NCBI RefSeq assembly: GCF_900128895.1
Contig: NZ_FSQW01000002.1
Span: forward strand, 1-64,000
DNA length: 64,000 nt
From: Parasphingorhabdus marina DSM 22363
Lineage (GTDB): Bacteria; Pseudomonadota; Alphaproteobacteria; Sphingomonadales; Sphingomonadaceae
Direction of reading: 5' to 3'
Each line of letters opens with the position of its first letter. Positions within the stretch are counted from its first letter, which is position 1. The translations under genes were made by a program, and so were the position numbers. This document shows, in pieces, positions 36,082 to 44,192 of this stretch. Under the pieces are notes generated by a model. That model was given only the letters and a program-made list of their open reading frames with translations, had not been told where the DNA came from and made no database searches.

Positions 36082-37098
36082 GTTCAGAAATTCCGCAATC
36101 ACCCGATTGGCGAGTTCCGGCTTTTCCATGGATGTCCAGTGATTGATACCGGGCAGATTGACGAATTCGACATTTTCGGGTCCGTTAGCCAGCACATCAA
36201 CCAGCTCCGGTATGACGACCGTGTCTTTTTCGCTCCAGATGATCAGCGCGGGAATCGTGATTTCGGCGTCGGGGCCGGGCCACATGTCGGTTTTGGCAAT
36301 GCTGTCGAAGGCCGGGATATTGGCGCGATACCAGTTCATCATGGCGTACATTCTGTCGGCGCCCGACATGGCGTTGTGAAACAGTTTTGCTTCCTCTGCC
36401 TCCAGATGGCCGCGCCGGACGAGACCATCATAGGAGCGCTTGGCGATGGAGAGCCCGGCACCGAAGGCTTTCATCTGCCACAGTTTCGCGTCCTTGATCC
36501 GGACCATATAGTCTGACCGTTGCTGTTGCTCGGGGCTGTCCTTGAGAAATTTCAGGAACATGTTGAGCGGCGGTGCGTTCATGCCGATCACTTTTTCGAG
36601 GCGGTCCGGATAGGCCTGGGCATAGGACAATGCCAGAACAGAGCCCCAGTCATGACCGATCAGGATGAACTTTTCCTCTCCGGCGAGATGCCGGGCCAGG
36701 TCATCAAGTTGTGCAGCGAGGGCAGGGAGCTTGTATGGCTCCAGATCATGCGGCTTTGCTGAATGACCGGCGCCAAGTCCGTCGACAGCGACAACCCGAA
36801 AATGCGGTTTGAGCATCTCCATCTGGTCATACCAGCTATACCAGAAGGACGGCCAGCCATGGTGGAGGATGACCAGCGGACCCTCTCCGGCCTCGACATA
36901 GTGGAGCCGGGTATCGCCACTGCCGAAATACCCCTGCTTGTAACCGATGGCACCGCTGCGATTGGCATTGGCATATGCCACCGCCGGATCGATTTGCTCG
37001 GCGGCGCTCGCGTTGATGGTACCGGAGTCTTCGGATGCCGGAGCGCAGGCGATCAGGCTGAGACTGGCAAGTGTCGACAGGATGGGGAGTCGGCGCAT
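36067..37098 (-). CDS. Alpha/beta-hydrolase lipoprotein, epoxide hydrolase/haloalkane dehalogenase-like
   Basis: 343 aa. A lipoprotein signal has LIAC (Cys18). The hydrolase core shows LHYVEAGEGPLVILHHGWPSFWYSW (oxyanion-hole HGxP), the nucleophile elbow IGHDWGSVLALSYA with Asp rather than Ser, and a C-terminal GINHWTSMEKPE with the catalytic His. An Asp nucleophile points to epoxide hydrolase or dehalogenase-type chemistry, not ester hydrolysis. The predicted lipid anchor would place it outside the cytoplasm, unlike most of the family. It is divergent from the PQQ dehydrogenase across an operator-like repeat. Confidence 0.83.
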   Translation of the reverse strand: MRRLPILSTLASLSLIACAPASEDSGTINASAAEQIDPAVAYANANRSGAIGYKQGYFGSGDTRLHYVEAGEGPLVILHHGWPSFWYSWYDQMEMLKPHFRVVAVDGLGAGHSAKPHDLEPYKLPALAAQLDDLARHLAGEEKFILIGHDWGSVLALSYAQAYPDRLEKVIGMNAPPLNMFLKFLKDSPEQQQRSDYMVRIKDAKLWQMKAFGAGLSIAKRSYDGLVRRGHLEAEEAKLFHNAMSGADRMYAMMNWYRANIPAFDSIAKTDMWPGPDAEITIPALIIWSEKDTVVIPELVDVLANGPENVEFVNLPGINHWTSMEKPELANRVIAEFLNKKGE

Positions 37099-37147
37099 GA
37101 AAACCTCACATTTCGCTTCGGAACAATTTGCATTCCCGGCTTACATC

Positions 37148-37171
37148 CTTATTGTAAATATAGTCAACAAG
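37148..37171 (+). promoter_or_regulatory. Cluster B operator-like inverted repeat, copy 2 (hydrolase/dehydrogenase)
   Basis: CTTATTG and CAACAAG flank TAAATATAGT. It sits between the divergent hydrolase and PQQ dehydrogenase genes, 13 bp before the latter. It shares 20 of 22 aligned bases with copy 1. Confidence 0.6.
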
Positions 37172-37184
37172 AGGAAGCAGCAAG

Positions 37185-39071
37185 GTGACCCTTAAGGTTC
37201 GGCGGTTTTTTGCGATGACATCGCTTTGGCTGGTTGCTGGCACTATCTCAGGCTGCACACCCGAAAGCCAGCCTGATGCGGCGGCGGATCCAATTCGGTC
37301 CGGGACAGAGACCCTGGCCAGCGATCCCGGCGAAGCGCTTTATCAGCAACATTGTGCCGCCTGTCATGACAGTGATGCCGCGGTGGAAGCGCCCAGGCGT
37401 GCGGCGCTGAGCCTGCAGTCGAGGGATGCCATAATCACCGCACTGACCACGGGCGTGATGAAAGAGCAGGGTGCCGCTCTGACGGATTTGGAGAAACGGC
37501 TTGTGGCAGAATATACCGGTGGACCCACTGGCGAGGATGCATTGGCCAACGCCCATGCCAATAAGTGCGAGGGAAAGCTGGAACTGACATCCGCCCCTCT
37601 GTGGAACCGCTGGGGCAATAATCTGCGCAACTCCCGGTTCCAGACAGCAGAGCGGGCCGGAATAGGTCATGGCGATGCCCCGAAACTGAAGCTCAAATGG
37701 GCATTCGGCATCCCGGGCGGCGCGCGCGCAAGGTCGCAACCGGCGGTTACCAGGGAAGCGCTGTTCATGGGCAGCCAGCCCGGAATCATTTATGCGCTCG
37801 ACAGCCGGACGGGCTGTGTCTGGTGGACTTACGAAGCGGAAGCCGAAGTCCGGAATGCTCCGACCATAAGGCTGGATGCCCGCGGAAGGCCCGAGCTGCT
37901 CTACTTCGGCGACTTTAACGCCACTGTCTATGCGGTGAAGGCCGGGACTGGCGAACTGGTCTGGAAAAAATCCGTGCGTGATCATCCGGCGGGCACGATA
38001 ACCGGTTCCATCACCCATTATCAGGGACGATTATATGTTCCGATGTCCTCGACCGAAGTCGTCAGTGCGTTCAATCCGGAATATGAATGCTGTACATTCC
38101 GCGGCGGTTTGCTGGCGCTCGATGCCAGTGACGGGGAGCAGCTCTGGCGGTTCCATACCACAGATGAGCCCCGCGAAACCGGACAGAACAGCGTGGGCAA
38201 GGATCGTTTCGGTCCCTCCGGTGCCCCGATCTGGTCGACGCCCACCATCGATCGCAAGCGGAAGCTGATTTACGTGGGAACCGGAGAAAATTATTCCTCT
38301 CCGGCCAATGACAAGAGCGATTCCATCATCGCGCTCGACCTGGAGACAGGCACCGTCGAATGGATTACGCAGACAATTGAAGGGGATGCCTGGAACGGGG
38401 CTTGCGGAAGATTTGGATCGCAAGTCAATTGTCCGGAAGAAAATGGTCCGGATTTCGATTTCGGTGCGCCGCCGATACTGACAACGCTGGCAGACGGCAA
38501 AGACATCATCCTGGCCGGCCAGAAATCCGGGATGATCTATGCCATGGATCCGGATGATGGCGGCAAAATTCTGTGGCAGGTGCGCGCGGGCATGGGCGGC
38601 TTTAATGGCGGAGTTCACTGGGGCATGGCGAGCGATGGCAAGACCCTGTTTGTCGGCATTGCAGATACCCCGGGCAACGAATTTGCGGAAGGGCCGCCAC
38701 GCCAGGGACTGCACGCCTATGACGCCAAAACGGGCGAGGCCCTGTGGAGCAGGCTGGAGCCCAATGTCTGCAAGGAACGGGAGCACAAATGCATGACCGC
38801 CTTGTCGGCACCACCGACCATCGCGGCCGGAGTCATATATGCGGGTGCGCTGAATGGTCTGCTCCGTGCTTACTCTGCCGCTGACGGGACGCCCCTCTGG
38901 AGCACGGACACCCGCCGGGAGTTTGCGACCGTCAATGGCGTCGCAGGACGTGGCGGCTCAATAGATTCTGCCGGCCCGGTGGTCGCCGGAGGCATGCTCT
39001 ACGTGAACAGTGGCTATGACAAGTTTCGTCAGATTCCCGGGAATGTCCTGCTGGCGTTCGGGATCGACTGA
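37185..39071 (+). CDS. Cytochrome c-PQQ quinohemoprotein dehydrogenase lipoprotein (PVA dehydrogenase-like)
   Basis: 628 aa from GTG 37185, with GAGGAAG upstream. Lipobox ISGC (Cys24). An N-terminal cytochrome c module has CAACH (C57, C60, H61). It is followed by a PQQ propeller with repeated blades: GIIYALDSRTGCVWWTYEAEAEVRNAP, VYAVKAGTGELVWKKSV, LLALDASDGEQLWRFHTT and GLLRAYSAADGTPLWSTDT. The heme-first order and size match polyvinyl-alcohol dehydrogenase-type enzymes of sphingomonads, which oxidise secondary alcohols in the periplasm. The oxidised-PVA hydrolase partner is absent, so the substrate is open. The next gene starts 11 bp on. Confidence 0.85.
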   Translation: MTLKVRRFFAMTSLWLVAGTISGCTPESQPDAAADPIRSGTETLASDPGEALYQQHCAACHDSDAAVEAPRRAALSLQSRDAIITALTTGVMKEQGAALTDLEKRLVAEYTGGPTGEDALANAHANKCEGKLELTSAPLWNRWGNNLRNSRFQTAERAGIGHGDAPKLKLKWAFGIPGGARARSQPAVTREALFMGSQPGIIYALDSRTGCVWWTYEAEAEVRNAPTIRLDARGRPELLYFGDFNATVYAVKAGTGELVWKKSVRDHPAGTITGSITHYQGRLYVPMSSTEVVSAFNPEYECCTFRGGLLALDASDGEQLWRFHTTDEPRETGQNSVGKDRFGPSGAPIWSTPTIDRKRKLIYVGTGENYSSPANDKSDSIIALDLETGTVEWITQTIEGDAWNGACGRFGSQVNCPEENGPDFDFGAPPILTTLADGKDIILAGQKSGMIYAMDPDDGGKILWQVRAGMGGFNGGVHWGMASDGKTLFVGIADTPGNEFAEGPPRQGLHAYDAKTGEALWSRLEPNVCKEREHKCMTALSAPPTIAAGVIYAGALNGLLRAYSAADGTPLWSTDTRREFATVNGVAGRGGSIDSAGPVVAGGMLYVNSGYDKFRQIPGNVLLAFGID

Positions 39072-39081
39072 GGAGAAGAAA

Positions 39082-40164
39082 ATGCTGAGATCGCTTGTTG
39101 CCGGGGCTCTGGCTTCGATATTTCTTTTGTCCTGCATGTCACAGGCGCCCGCCGTACAGCCGGCTTCACAGGCGGCACAAAACTCATCCGATGGATTTTT
39201 CCGGCCGGCCTCGCTTGGCGATACGCGGCTGAAAGGAGTTCGCTTTCTCGGCAAAACCGTGTCCAGTATTGACCGCTCCCTCGACTTTTACCGAAAGTCT
39301 GTGCCGATGGAACTGGTGAGCCGTTACCGCATCCCGGCGGACGAATTGTATTTGCCGGCAATGCTGTCCGGTTCCCCGGGCGAAATCGAGGTCGCACTGG
39401 TTCGGACGCCAACGGTTTTTCTGCAGCTGGTCGACTTTGATCCGGATGCGGCAACGCCCCCCAATGCGAAGCCGGTCAATGAGGCGGGATACACCCATAT
39501 CTGCTTCCAGTCGCCCAGCTCTGATTCCGCTTTCGACAAGTTCCGGAACGCTGGTTTGCAGCTGGTGTCGCGCGGAAGCGGTCTGATCGATCTGGGCGGT
39601 TATGGCGTGCGCTATTCCTATGGCCGCGATCCGGATGGCACAATGATCGAGAATGAAGTTGTCGACCGGCCGCGGCGCGGCGATGCCGCCTGGATCACCC
39701 ATATCGGTGCCGCCACATTTGATGCCGACAGGATGACCGAATTCTACACGAAATTCATCGGCTATGGAGCTCGCCGGCGCGGGGAGTATTCCGGCAACCC
39801 GCGTATCGATGCGATTGCCGATATCGACAATCTGTCATTGAAGAGCTCGTGGTTTGTGGTCCGAAATCTGGAACTGGAATTCTGGGAATTTGTCAGTCCG
39901 GAGACCAGCCAGCGCCCGACACCGATGGTGGATCGGATTGGATACAGCATGAATGCCTTTGAGGTGACCGACGTTGATGCGGAAAAGGATCGGCTGGAAA
40001 AACTGGGTATCGAGATGATCGGGCCGGCAAAAACCAGCAAGGGCTGGAAGATCTTCTATGCTCGCGATCCGGACGGAAACATCATTTCGATCCAGCAGAA
40101 TCTGTCCGCTCCGGAAGATCAGTCAATCGATGATCTGTTGTGGATCGATCCAACAGTGTTTTAA
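39082..40164 (+). CDS. Two-domain VOC-fold lipoprotein, cluster B
   Basis: 360 aa from ATG 39082 with GAGGAGAAG upstream. Lipobox LLSC (Cys18). Two VOC modules: about residues 50-200 (GVRFLGKTVSSIDRSLDFYRKSV; YTHICFQSPSSDSAFDKF; YSYGRDPDGTMIENEVV) and about 210-345 (WITHIGAATFDADRMTEFYTKFI; YSMNAFEVTDVDAEKDRLEKLG; FYARDPDGNIISIQQNL). Organised like the cluster A VOC lipoprotein (8253-9302) and paired in the same way with a PQQ enzyme. A metal-dependent reaction on the dehydrogenase product is plausible, but nothing identifies it. Confidence 0.85.
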   Translation: MLRSLVAGALASIFLLSCMSQAPAVQPASQAAQNSSDGFFRPASLGDTRLKGVRFLGKTVSSIDRSLDFYRKSVPMELVSRYRIPADELYLPAMLSGSPGEIEVALVRTPTVFLQLVDFDPDAATPPNAKPVNEAGYTHICFQSPSSDSAFDKFRNAGLQLVSRGSGLIDLGGYGVRYSYGRDPDGTMIENEVVDRPRRGDAAWITHIGAATFDADRMTEFYTKFIGYGARRRGEYSGNPRIDAIADIDNLSLKSSWFVVRNLELEFWEFVSPETSQRPTPMVDRIGYSMNAFEVTDVDAEKDRLEKLGIEMIGPAKTSKGWKIFYARDPDGNIISIQQNLSAPEDQSIDDLLWIDPTVF

Positions 40165-40217
40165 GTTTCCATGCGTTGTTGTAGAACCACCGGACCAACG
40201 ACAAGGCGGAGTATCTG

Positions 40218-40850
40218 ATGAACGATCCGACCCCGGTCAAGCGCCGTCGGCTCAGTCCGGAAAAGCGAAAGGAGCTGATCCTCGACCACACCGCCGAAAT
40301 GATCGCGCGGGAAGGGGTGGCGGCCCTTTCGATGGACCGAATAGCCAAGGAAGCGGGAATCAGCAAATCGCTGGTCTACACCTATTACGACAATCTCACG
40401 GAATTGCTCCGGACGCTGCTGCGCCGGGAAATGAAACGTCTCCGCCAGCTGCAACAGCAGGAAGCGGAAGCTGCCGAAACCTTTGAACAGCTGGTGCGCG
40501 GCGTGACGCATCAATATCTGAAATATATCGAGGAGCGCGGTCTGATCATTGAGCGTTTGCAGACGGAACCGAGTGTCGCCGGAGGCAGTGATCCCACGCA
40601 GTTCAGCCGGGAGGCGGCGGTTGAATATCTGGCCGAGCTGGTCGAAACCAATTTTGATGTGCCCTATGAAATTGCACATGCCGCGACAGACATCTCCTTC
40701 GGGCTCCCGGCGACGGCCGGCGCCTATTATCTGCACCACAGCATGTCCCGCGAAGATATCGAGAATATTACCGTCACGATGATCCTGGGCACGTTTGCTG
40801 CACTGAAGAATGAGCATGGAATCAGGTTCAGGAAACTGAAGCGCCGCTGA
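40218..40850 (+). CDS. TetR/AcrR-family transcriptional regulator (cluster B)
   Basis: 210 aa. N-terminal helix-turn-helix: RRLSPEKRKELILDHTAEMIAREGVAALSMDRIAKEAGISKSLVYTYYDN. The ligand domain is closely similar to the cluster A TetR, including TFEQLVRGVTHQYLKYIEERGLIIERLQ, EAAVEYLAELVE.NFDVP, DISFGLPATAG and the terminal FRKLKRR. It is a paralogue and probably the repressor that binds the 22-bp repeats at 33474, 37148 and 41709. It follows the VOC gene by 53 bp on the same strand. Confidence 0.9.
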   Translation: MNDPTPVKRRRLSPEKRKELILDHTAEMIAREGVAALSMDRIAKEAGISKSLVYTYYDNLTELLRTLLRREMKRLRQLQQQEAEAAETFEQLVRGVTHQYLKYIEERGLIIERLQTEPSVAGGSDPTQFSREAAVEYLAELVETNFDVPYEIAHAATDISFGLPATAGAYYLHHSMSREDIENITVTMILGTFAALKNEHGIRFRKLKRR

Positions 40851-40883
40851 TTTCGCGGCGGTATGCCGGACCGCGGCAATTTC

Positions 40884-41642
40884 CTACATCGGGTGGATGC
40901 TGTGACCACCATCGAGCACGAGGCACTGGCCGGTCATGAAACGGCTTTCCGGGGAGGCGAGGAATACGGCCACGCCCTCCATGTCCTCGAGCGTACCATG
41001 CTGCCCTGACGCCGACCGCCGCTTGCATGCATCCTTGAATGTCTGAGGTGTCCGGGCCGACATTTCGGTTTCGATATAACCGGGCAATATCGCATTGGCC
41101 TGGATGCCTGCCTGTCCCAGTTCGAGGGCAAGGGACCGGATCAGACCGACAACCGCGGCTTTGGTGGTTGCATATCCGGCGCTCAACGGTGTGCCAACCA
41201 GCGCCGCGGCAGAAGACATGACAATCAGCTTGCCACCCTTTTGCTGCTCGAGCATGTGCCCGATCGCAGGCTGGAAGGTGTTGACGACGCTGTTGAGATT
41301 GAGATCAAGAACTGACTTCCAGGCGTGCTGATCAAGCTGGTGCAACATGCCCATGGGACCTGATCCTCCGGCATTGGCAAAACAGCTGTCAACATGACCA
41401 AAATTCTTGGTCGTTGCGGCAAAGGCCGATTGGCAGGCCTCGGCGTTCGTTACGTCACAGACAAATGCTTCAGCGTCCGCGCCCATTTCCCGCAATTCAG
41501 TGCAGGCAGATGCGTTTTTGGCGTCATCCCGTCCCCAGATCGCAATACTGGCGCCGGCTTTTGCAAGACCCTTGGCCATTGCAAGACCAAGTCCTCCGTT
41601 TCCGCCGGTCACGAGGGCAACATGGCCGGAAAGATCAAACAT
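40884..41642 (-). CDS. Short-chain dehydrogenase/reductase (cluster B)
   Basis: 252 aa from ATG 41642; the open frame extends to 41813 but the extra residues precede the family's conserved MFDLSGHVALVTGGNGGLG. SDR motifs: TGGNGGLG, CFANAGG, VMSSAAALVG with the Ser, YATTK as Tyr-Lys, and NAILPGYIETEM. Very similar to the cluster A SDR through its whole length. It is convergent with the TetR gene and has its own copy of the cluster B repeat 67 bp upstream. Probably a cytoplasmic step on the imported product. Confidence 0.88.
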   Translation of the reverse strand: MFDLSGHVALVTGGNGGLGLAMAKGLAKAGASIAIWGRDDAKNASACTELREMGADAEAFVCDVTNAEACQSAFAATTKNFGHVDSCFANAGGSGPMGMLHQLDQHAWKSVLDLNLNSVVNTFQPAIGHMLEQQKGGKLIVMSSAAALVGTPLSAGYATTKAAVVGLIRSLALELGQAGIQANAILPGYIETEMSARTPQTFKDACKRRSASGQHGTLEDMEGVAVFLASPESRFMTGQCLVLDGGHSIHPM

Positions 41643-41708
41643 GTTTGTTCCGATAATCTGTTTCAAAGGGCGCTTCGGGGAGCGCGTGATAACCTCATGG
41701 ATTATTCT

Positions 41709-41730
41709 TATTGTACAAAAAGTCAATAGT
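41709..41730 (-). promoter_or_regulatory. Cluster B operator-like inverted repeat, copy 3 (SDR gene)
   Basis: TATTGTACAAAAAGTCAATA aligns with copies 1 and 2, keeping TATTG and AGTCAA at the same spacing. It lies upstream of the minus-strand SDR gene. Confidence 0.58.
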
Positions 41731-41866
41731 GATCTGGAGCCGTTTGCGACCGTGTTCGAGCGGAAGAGGACGCAGGCACGCGAAGTGGTCGGAAAATAGA
41801 GAAAAGCGGCCAAACGGTAGCAAAACCGAATTCGACAATTTCAGGAAGTTCGTTTCCGCAGTCCAG

Positions 41867-42241
41867 TCAGGATCGTCTGATTTTGTACAAGCGGAGAAGG
41901 TGGGCAGAGACAATCAGGACAGCTCCGGCCACAGTGGGTATAGTCTCTCCTATGCCGAACCGCTCGGCGAACAGTGCGGCGGTTATCAACAAACCACCGA
42001 GTCCGGCTGGAACGAGAAATTCAGGGACGCGAGAGGATGGCGAAGACAACACAACGCTGGTCGATGCCAGGATAGCCAGCACAGCCATCGACCAATGGAC
42101 CCATTCCGCTTCCGCCACTGCTGCAAAAACAGGAGAAGAAATCGCCAGAACGGGCAGGGCAACGCAGTGCACCATACAGGCTGTGCTAAGCGCAATTGCT
42201 GCGCCATCTTTGTAGAAGGCTGACTGCATAGAGAAATCCAT
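41867..42241 (-). CDS. MerC-family small membrane protein
   Basis: 124 aa from ATG 42241, or 120 aa from ATG 42229. Four membrane helices. The MerC-like Cys pair region is ALSTACMVHCVALPVLA; later helices are AMAVLAILASTSVVL and AGLGGLLITAALFA. There are no mer regulatory or reductase genes nearby, and MerC-domain proteins are often found in zinc-responsive sets, which fits the Zur-like box that touches its start. It may move or sense a soft or transition metal. No ribosome site precedes either start, so the mRNA may be leaderless. The downstream gene (SDR) is a separate unit. Confidence 0.75.
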   Translation of the reverse strand: MDFSMQSAFYKDGAAIALSTACMVHCVALPVLAISSPVFAAVAEAEWVHWSMAVLAILASTSVVLSSPSSRVPEFLVPAGLGGLLITAALFAERFGIGETIPTVAGAVLIVSAHLLRLYKIRRS

Positions 42242-42243
42242 GA

Positions 42244-42257
42244 GATGATATAACATC
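42244..42257 (-). promoter_or_regulatory. Zur-like box before the MerC gene
   Basis: GATGATATAACATC has a near-perfect dyad (GATGnTATAnCATC) and shares ATGATATAACA with the boxes at 45180 and 45391. It resembles published Zur sites of the ATGTTATAACAT type. It covers the likely -10 (TTATAT on the minus strand). Confidence 0.6.
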
Positions 42258-42340
42258 GAGTTATTCAATCAATCCGATGGTGTCAACCGGCTTTCATCAT
42301 CGTAAAGCCGAATTTTCTGCAGATCAGACAAATATCCGGA

Positions 42341-42856
42341 CTAGCTGGGGCTGGCTGCTTTGAGCCGATAAAAAATACCGCTTTCATCCTGGCCGGTCAG
42401 TTCGAGAATACCGCTGACCACATGTACCTTCGTTTCATTGGTGGGAAAGGGAATGTCGGCTTCAATCTCGATAAACTGGTTGGGTGCGGCATGGAAATGG
42501 AACGGGCATCCCGGCGGGTAGGCGAGAAGAACGAAATTGGTCTGCTTGGGTGAGTTTTGCAGCGGCATCATCCAGCCGGCCACCTTGATCCGCTTTCCGG
42601 CCAGCGCTTTCACTCGGGGGGTGAAAACCGGCTTGGATACGATATAGCCATTTTTGTCCTTGCGAGTCTTCTCGCCGGTTGCCTCCAGGGTTTTCCATGA
42701 CACACCGCCTTTCGGGGTCTTGGCGGGTTTCCAGATATCCTTGATTGCTGCCTTGCCACCATCCTGCATCGCGGCATGAAGCGTCGTGCCTGTGAGCGGC
42801 GTCATGCACAGACAGGCCGCCAGACCGATCTTGATCATGTTTCCCGGTTTTTCCAT
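42341..42856 (-). CDS. DUF3299 exported protein
   Basis: 171 aa. A signal peptide (MIKIGLAACLCMTPLTGTTLHA) is followed by the DUF3299 core: VSWKTLEA, FTPRVKALAGKRIKVAGWMMPLQNSPKQ, then FVLLAYPPGCPFHFHAAPNQFIEI. The usual CPFC motif reads CPFHFH here, so the second Cys is replaced by His. The protein is periplasmic. DUF3299 genes accompany zinc-regulated ABC transporters in other proteobacteria (the Vibrio Zrg set, from memory). It is the last gene of the minus-strand unit, 19 bp after the permease. Confidence 0.78.
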   Translation of the reverse strand: MEKPGNMIKIGLAACLCMTPLTGTTLHAAMQDGGKAAIKDIWKPAKTPKGGVSWKTLEATGEKTRKDKNGYIVSKPVFTPRVKALAGKRIKVAGWMMPLQNSPKQTNFVLLAYPPGCPFHFHAAPNQFIEIEADIPFPTNETKVHVVSGILELTGQDESGIFYRLKAASPS

Positions 42857-42875
42857 GTTCAGGTCCTTTCAAAAA

Positions 42876-44192
42876 CTAACCGGCACGCGACAATATCGCG
42901 GCCGGGTCAACGCGCATCACCCGCAATGCCGGAATGATGGCAGCCACCATGCCGATGATCAGTACGGCAAGGATGATTAATCCTTCCTGAGAGACGGGTT
43001 GCCAAGCCGACAGTCCCAGATCGCGCATGGTTGCAAAGCTGTTTCTTGCCACAGTCAGCAGGCTATGGGCGAGAAGCCAGCCGAGTGCGGCGCCAGCGGC
43101 GGCAGTGACCAGTCCTTCGAGCAGAATTGTGCTGAACAGCTGCCTGCGGGTAGCGCCCATGACCCGCAACAGGGCCAGATCACCCTCACGGCTGCGGGCC
43201 ATCGAGAACAGGGCAACGAAAATCGCGAGCCCGCCAATTGCGGCGAGCAACCAGGCAAAAATGCGCGCGCCTTCCAGACTGACGCCCAGCAGGCTCAGAA
43301 GTCTTGCCGTTTCCACCGCAGGCACCGCGGCCTGCATCTCGGTCTGCCGGTTGATCATGGCCGGAATGCGAATGGCACCGGATGCATTGCGATATGAGAC
43401 CAGAAGGGCAGTCAATTCGGGCTGCAGTTCGGACTGTACACTCTGGAGCCGTGCGGTTTGCTGCGCATCTTCCTTGGCATGATCGTGACCATCATCGGCA
43501 TGGCCATGCTCTCCGTGATGATCATGATCGGCATGATCGGCGTCTGAGCCATGGTCATGATCGTGGTCATGAGCAATCCCGTGAACATCCCATACGCTTT
43601 CGACCGACGTCAGGATCAGACGATCGATCACTGTACCCGTGGGGGCCAGGACTCCTACAGTTTCAAACGGCGCATGGTCGTGGCCCGTATCGGCGCCATC
43701 ATCTGCAGAGAGGCCATGGCTGCCGATAAATTGCTGGCCAAGATCCGCACCTGTTTCGGCAGCAACGCTGGCACCCATGATCGCCTGCATTGGTGCTTCG
43801 AACATCGCACCCTGCGCGATTTCCGCCTGATGCAAGTCGAGAAACGTCTCATCCGTGCCGACGATCCTATATCCTTCAAAATTGTCTCCCAGCGCCAGCG
43901 GGATCACCCGCCCCGTCGCCGGATCGCCGCGCAACAGCTCGAGGCTGCTCAGCGGGATATTGCCGGTCGGCTGATCAATATGGAACACGCTGGACAGGAT
44001 CAGCTGCAGTGGCGAGCCCTTGGCACCGACCACCAGGTCGACACCCTCGGCATCCTTTTCGAAACGTTTTTCGAATTGCGATCCGAATTGCAGCAGCAAA
44101 ACGAGCATGGCCACGGATATCGCGAGCAGCAGGACGTTGAGGATCGTGGTCAGCGGCCGGTCCCGCAAATAGGCGATGGCCAGCGTCAGCAT
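42876..44192 (-). CDS. FtsX/MacB-type ABC transporter permease with histidine-rich metal loop
   Basis: 438 aa. Four membrane helices: one at about residues 12-36 and three in the C-terminal FtsX domain (about 300-430, IFAWLLAAIGGLAIFVALFSMARSREGDLALLRVMGA). The large periplasmic part between them contains a loop with 13 His in residues 204-238 (DNA 43479-43583), rich in HDHDHDH and DHHGEHGH, plus HDH at 171-173. Such loops bind zinc or similar ions. Most FtsX permeases lack this. The gene overlaps the ATPase gene by 7 nt. With the Zur-like box it suggests zinc uptake or handling. Confidence 0.85.
   Translation of the reverse strand: MLTLAIAYLRDRPLTTILNVLLLAISVAMLVLLLQFGSQFEKRFEKDAEGVDLVVGAKGSPLQLILSSVFHIDQPTGNIPLSSLELLRGDPATGRVIPLALGDNFEGYRIVGTDETFLDLHQAEIAQGAMFEAPMQAIMGASVAAETGADLGQQFIGSHGLSADDGADTGHDHAPFETVGVLAPTGTVIDRLILTSVESVWDVHGIAHDHDHDHGSDADHADHDHHGEHGHADDGHDHAKEDAQQTARLQSVQSELQPELTALLVSYRNASGAIRIPAMINRQTEMQAAVPAVETARLLSLLGVSLEGARIFAWLLAAIGGLAIFVALFSMARSREGDLALLRVMGATRRQLFSTILLEGLVTAAAGAALGWLLAHSLLTVARNSFATMRDLGLSAWQPVSQEGLIILAVLIIGMVAAIIPALRVMRVDPAAILSRAG

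Noticed and set aside
37185-39071. A full polyvinyl alcohol degradation operon
   Set aside because: The dehydrogenase is PVADH-like, but no oxidised-PVA hydrolase with a Ser nucleophile and no separate cytochrome c gene accompany it; the adjacent hydrolase has an Asp nucleophile.
40180-40217. A further copy of the cluster B operator before the TetR gene
   Set aside because: GTTGTTG and CAACGAC are present, but the spacing and AGTCAA core do not match the three accepted copies.
41867-42241. Mercury resistance operon
   Set aside because: Only a MerC-like protein is present; no merR, merA, merT or merP nearby, and the promoter carries a Zur-like box.
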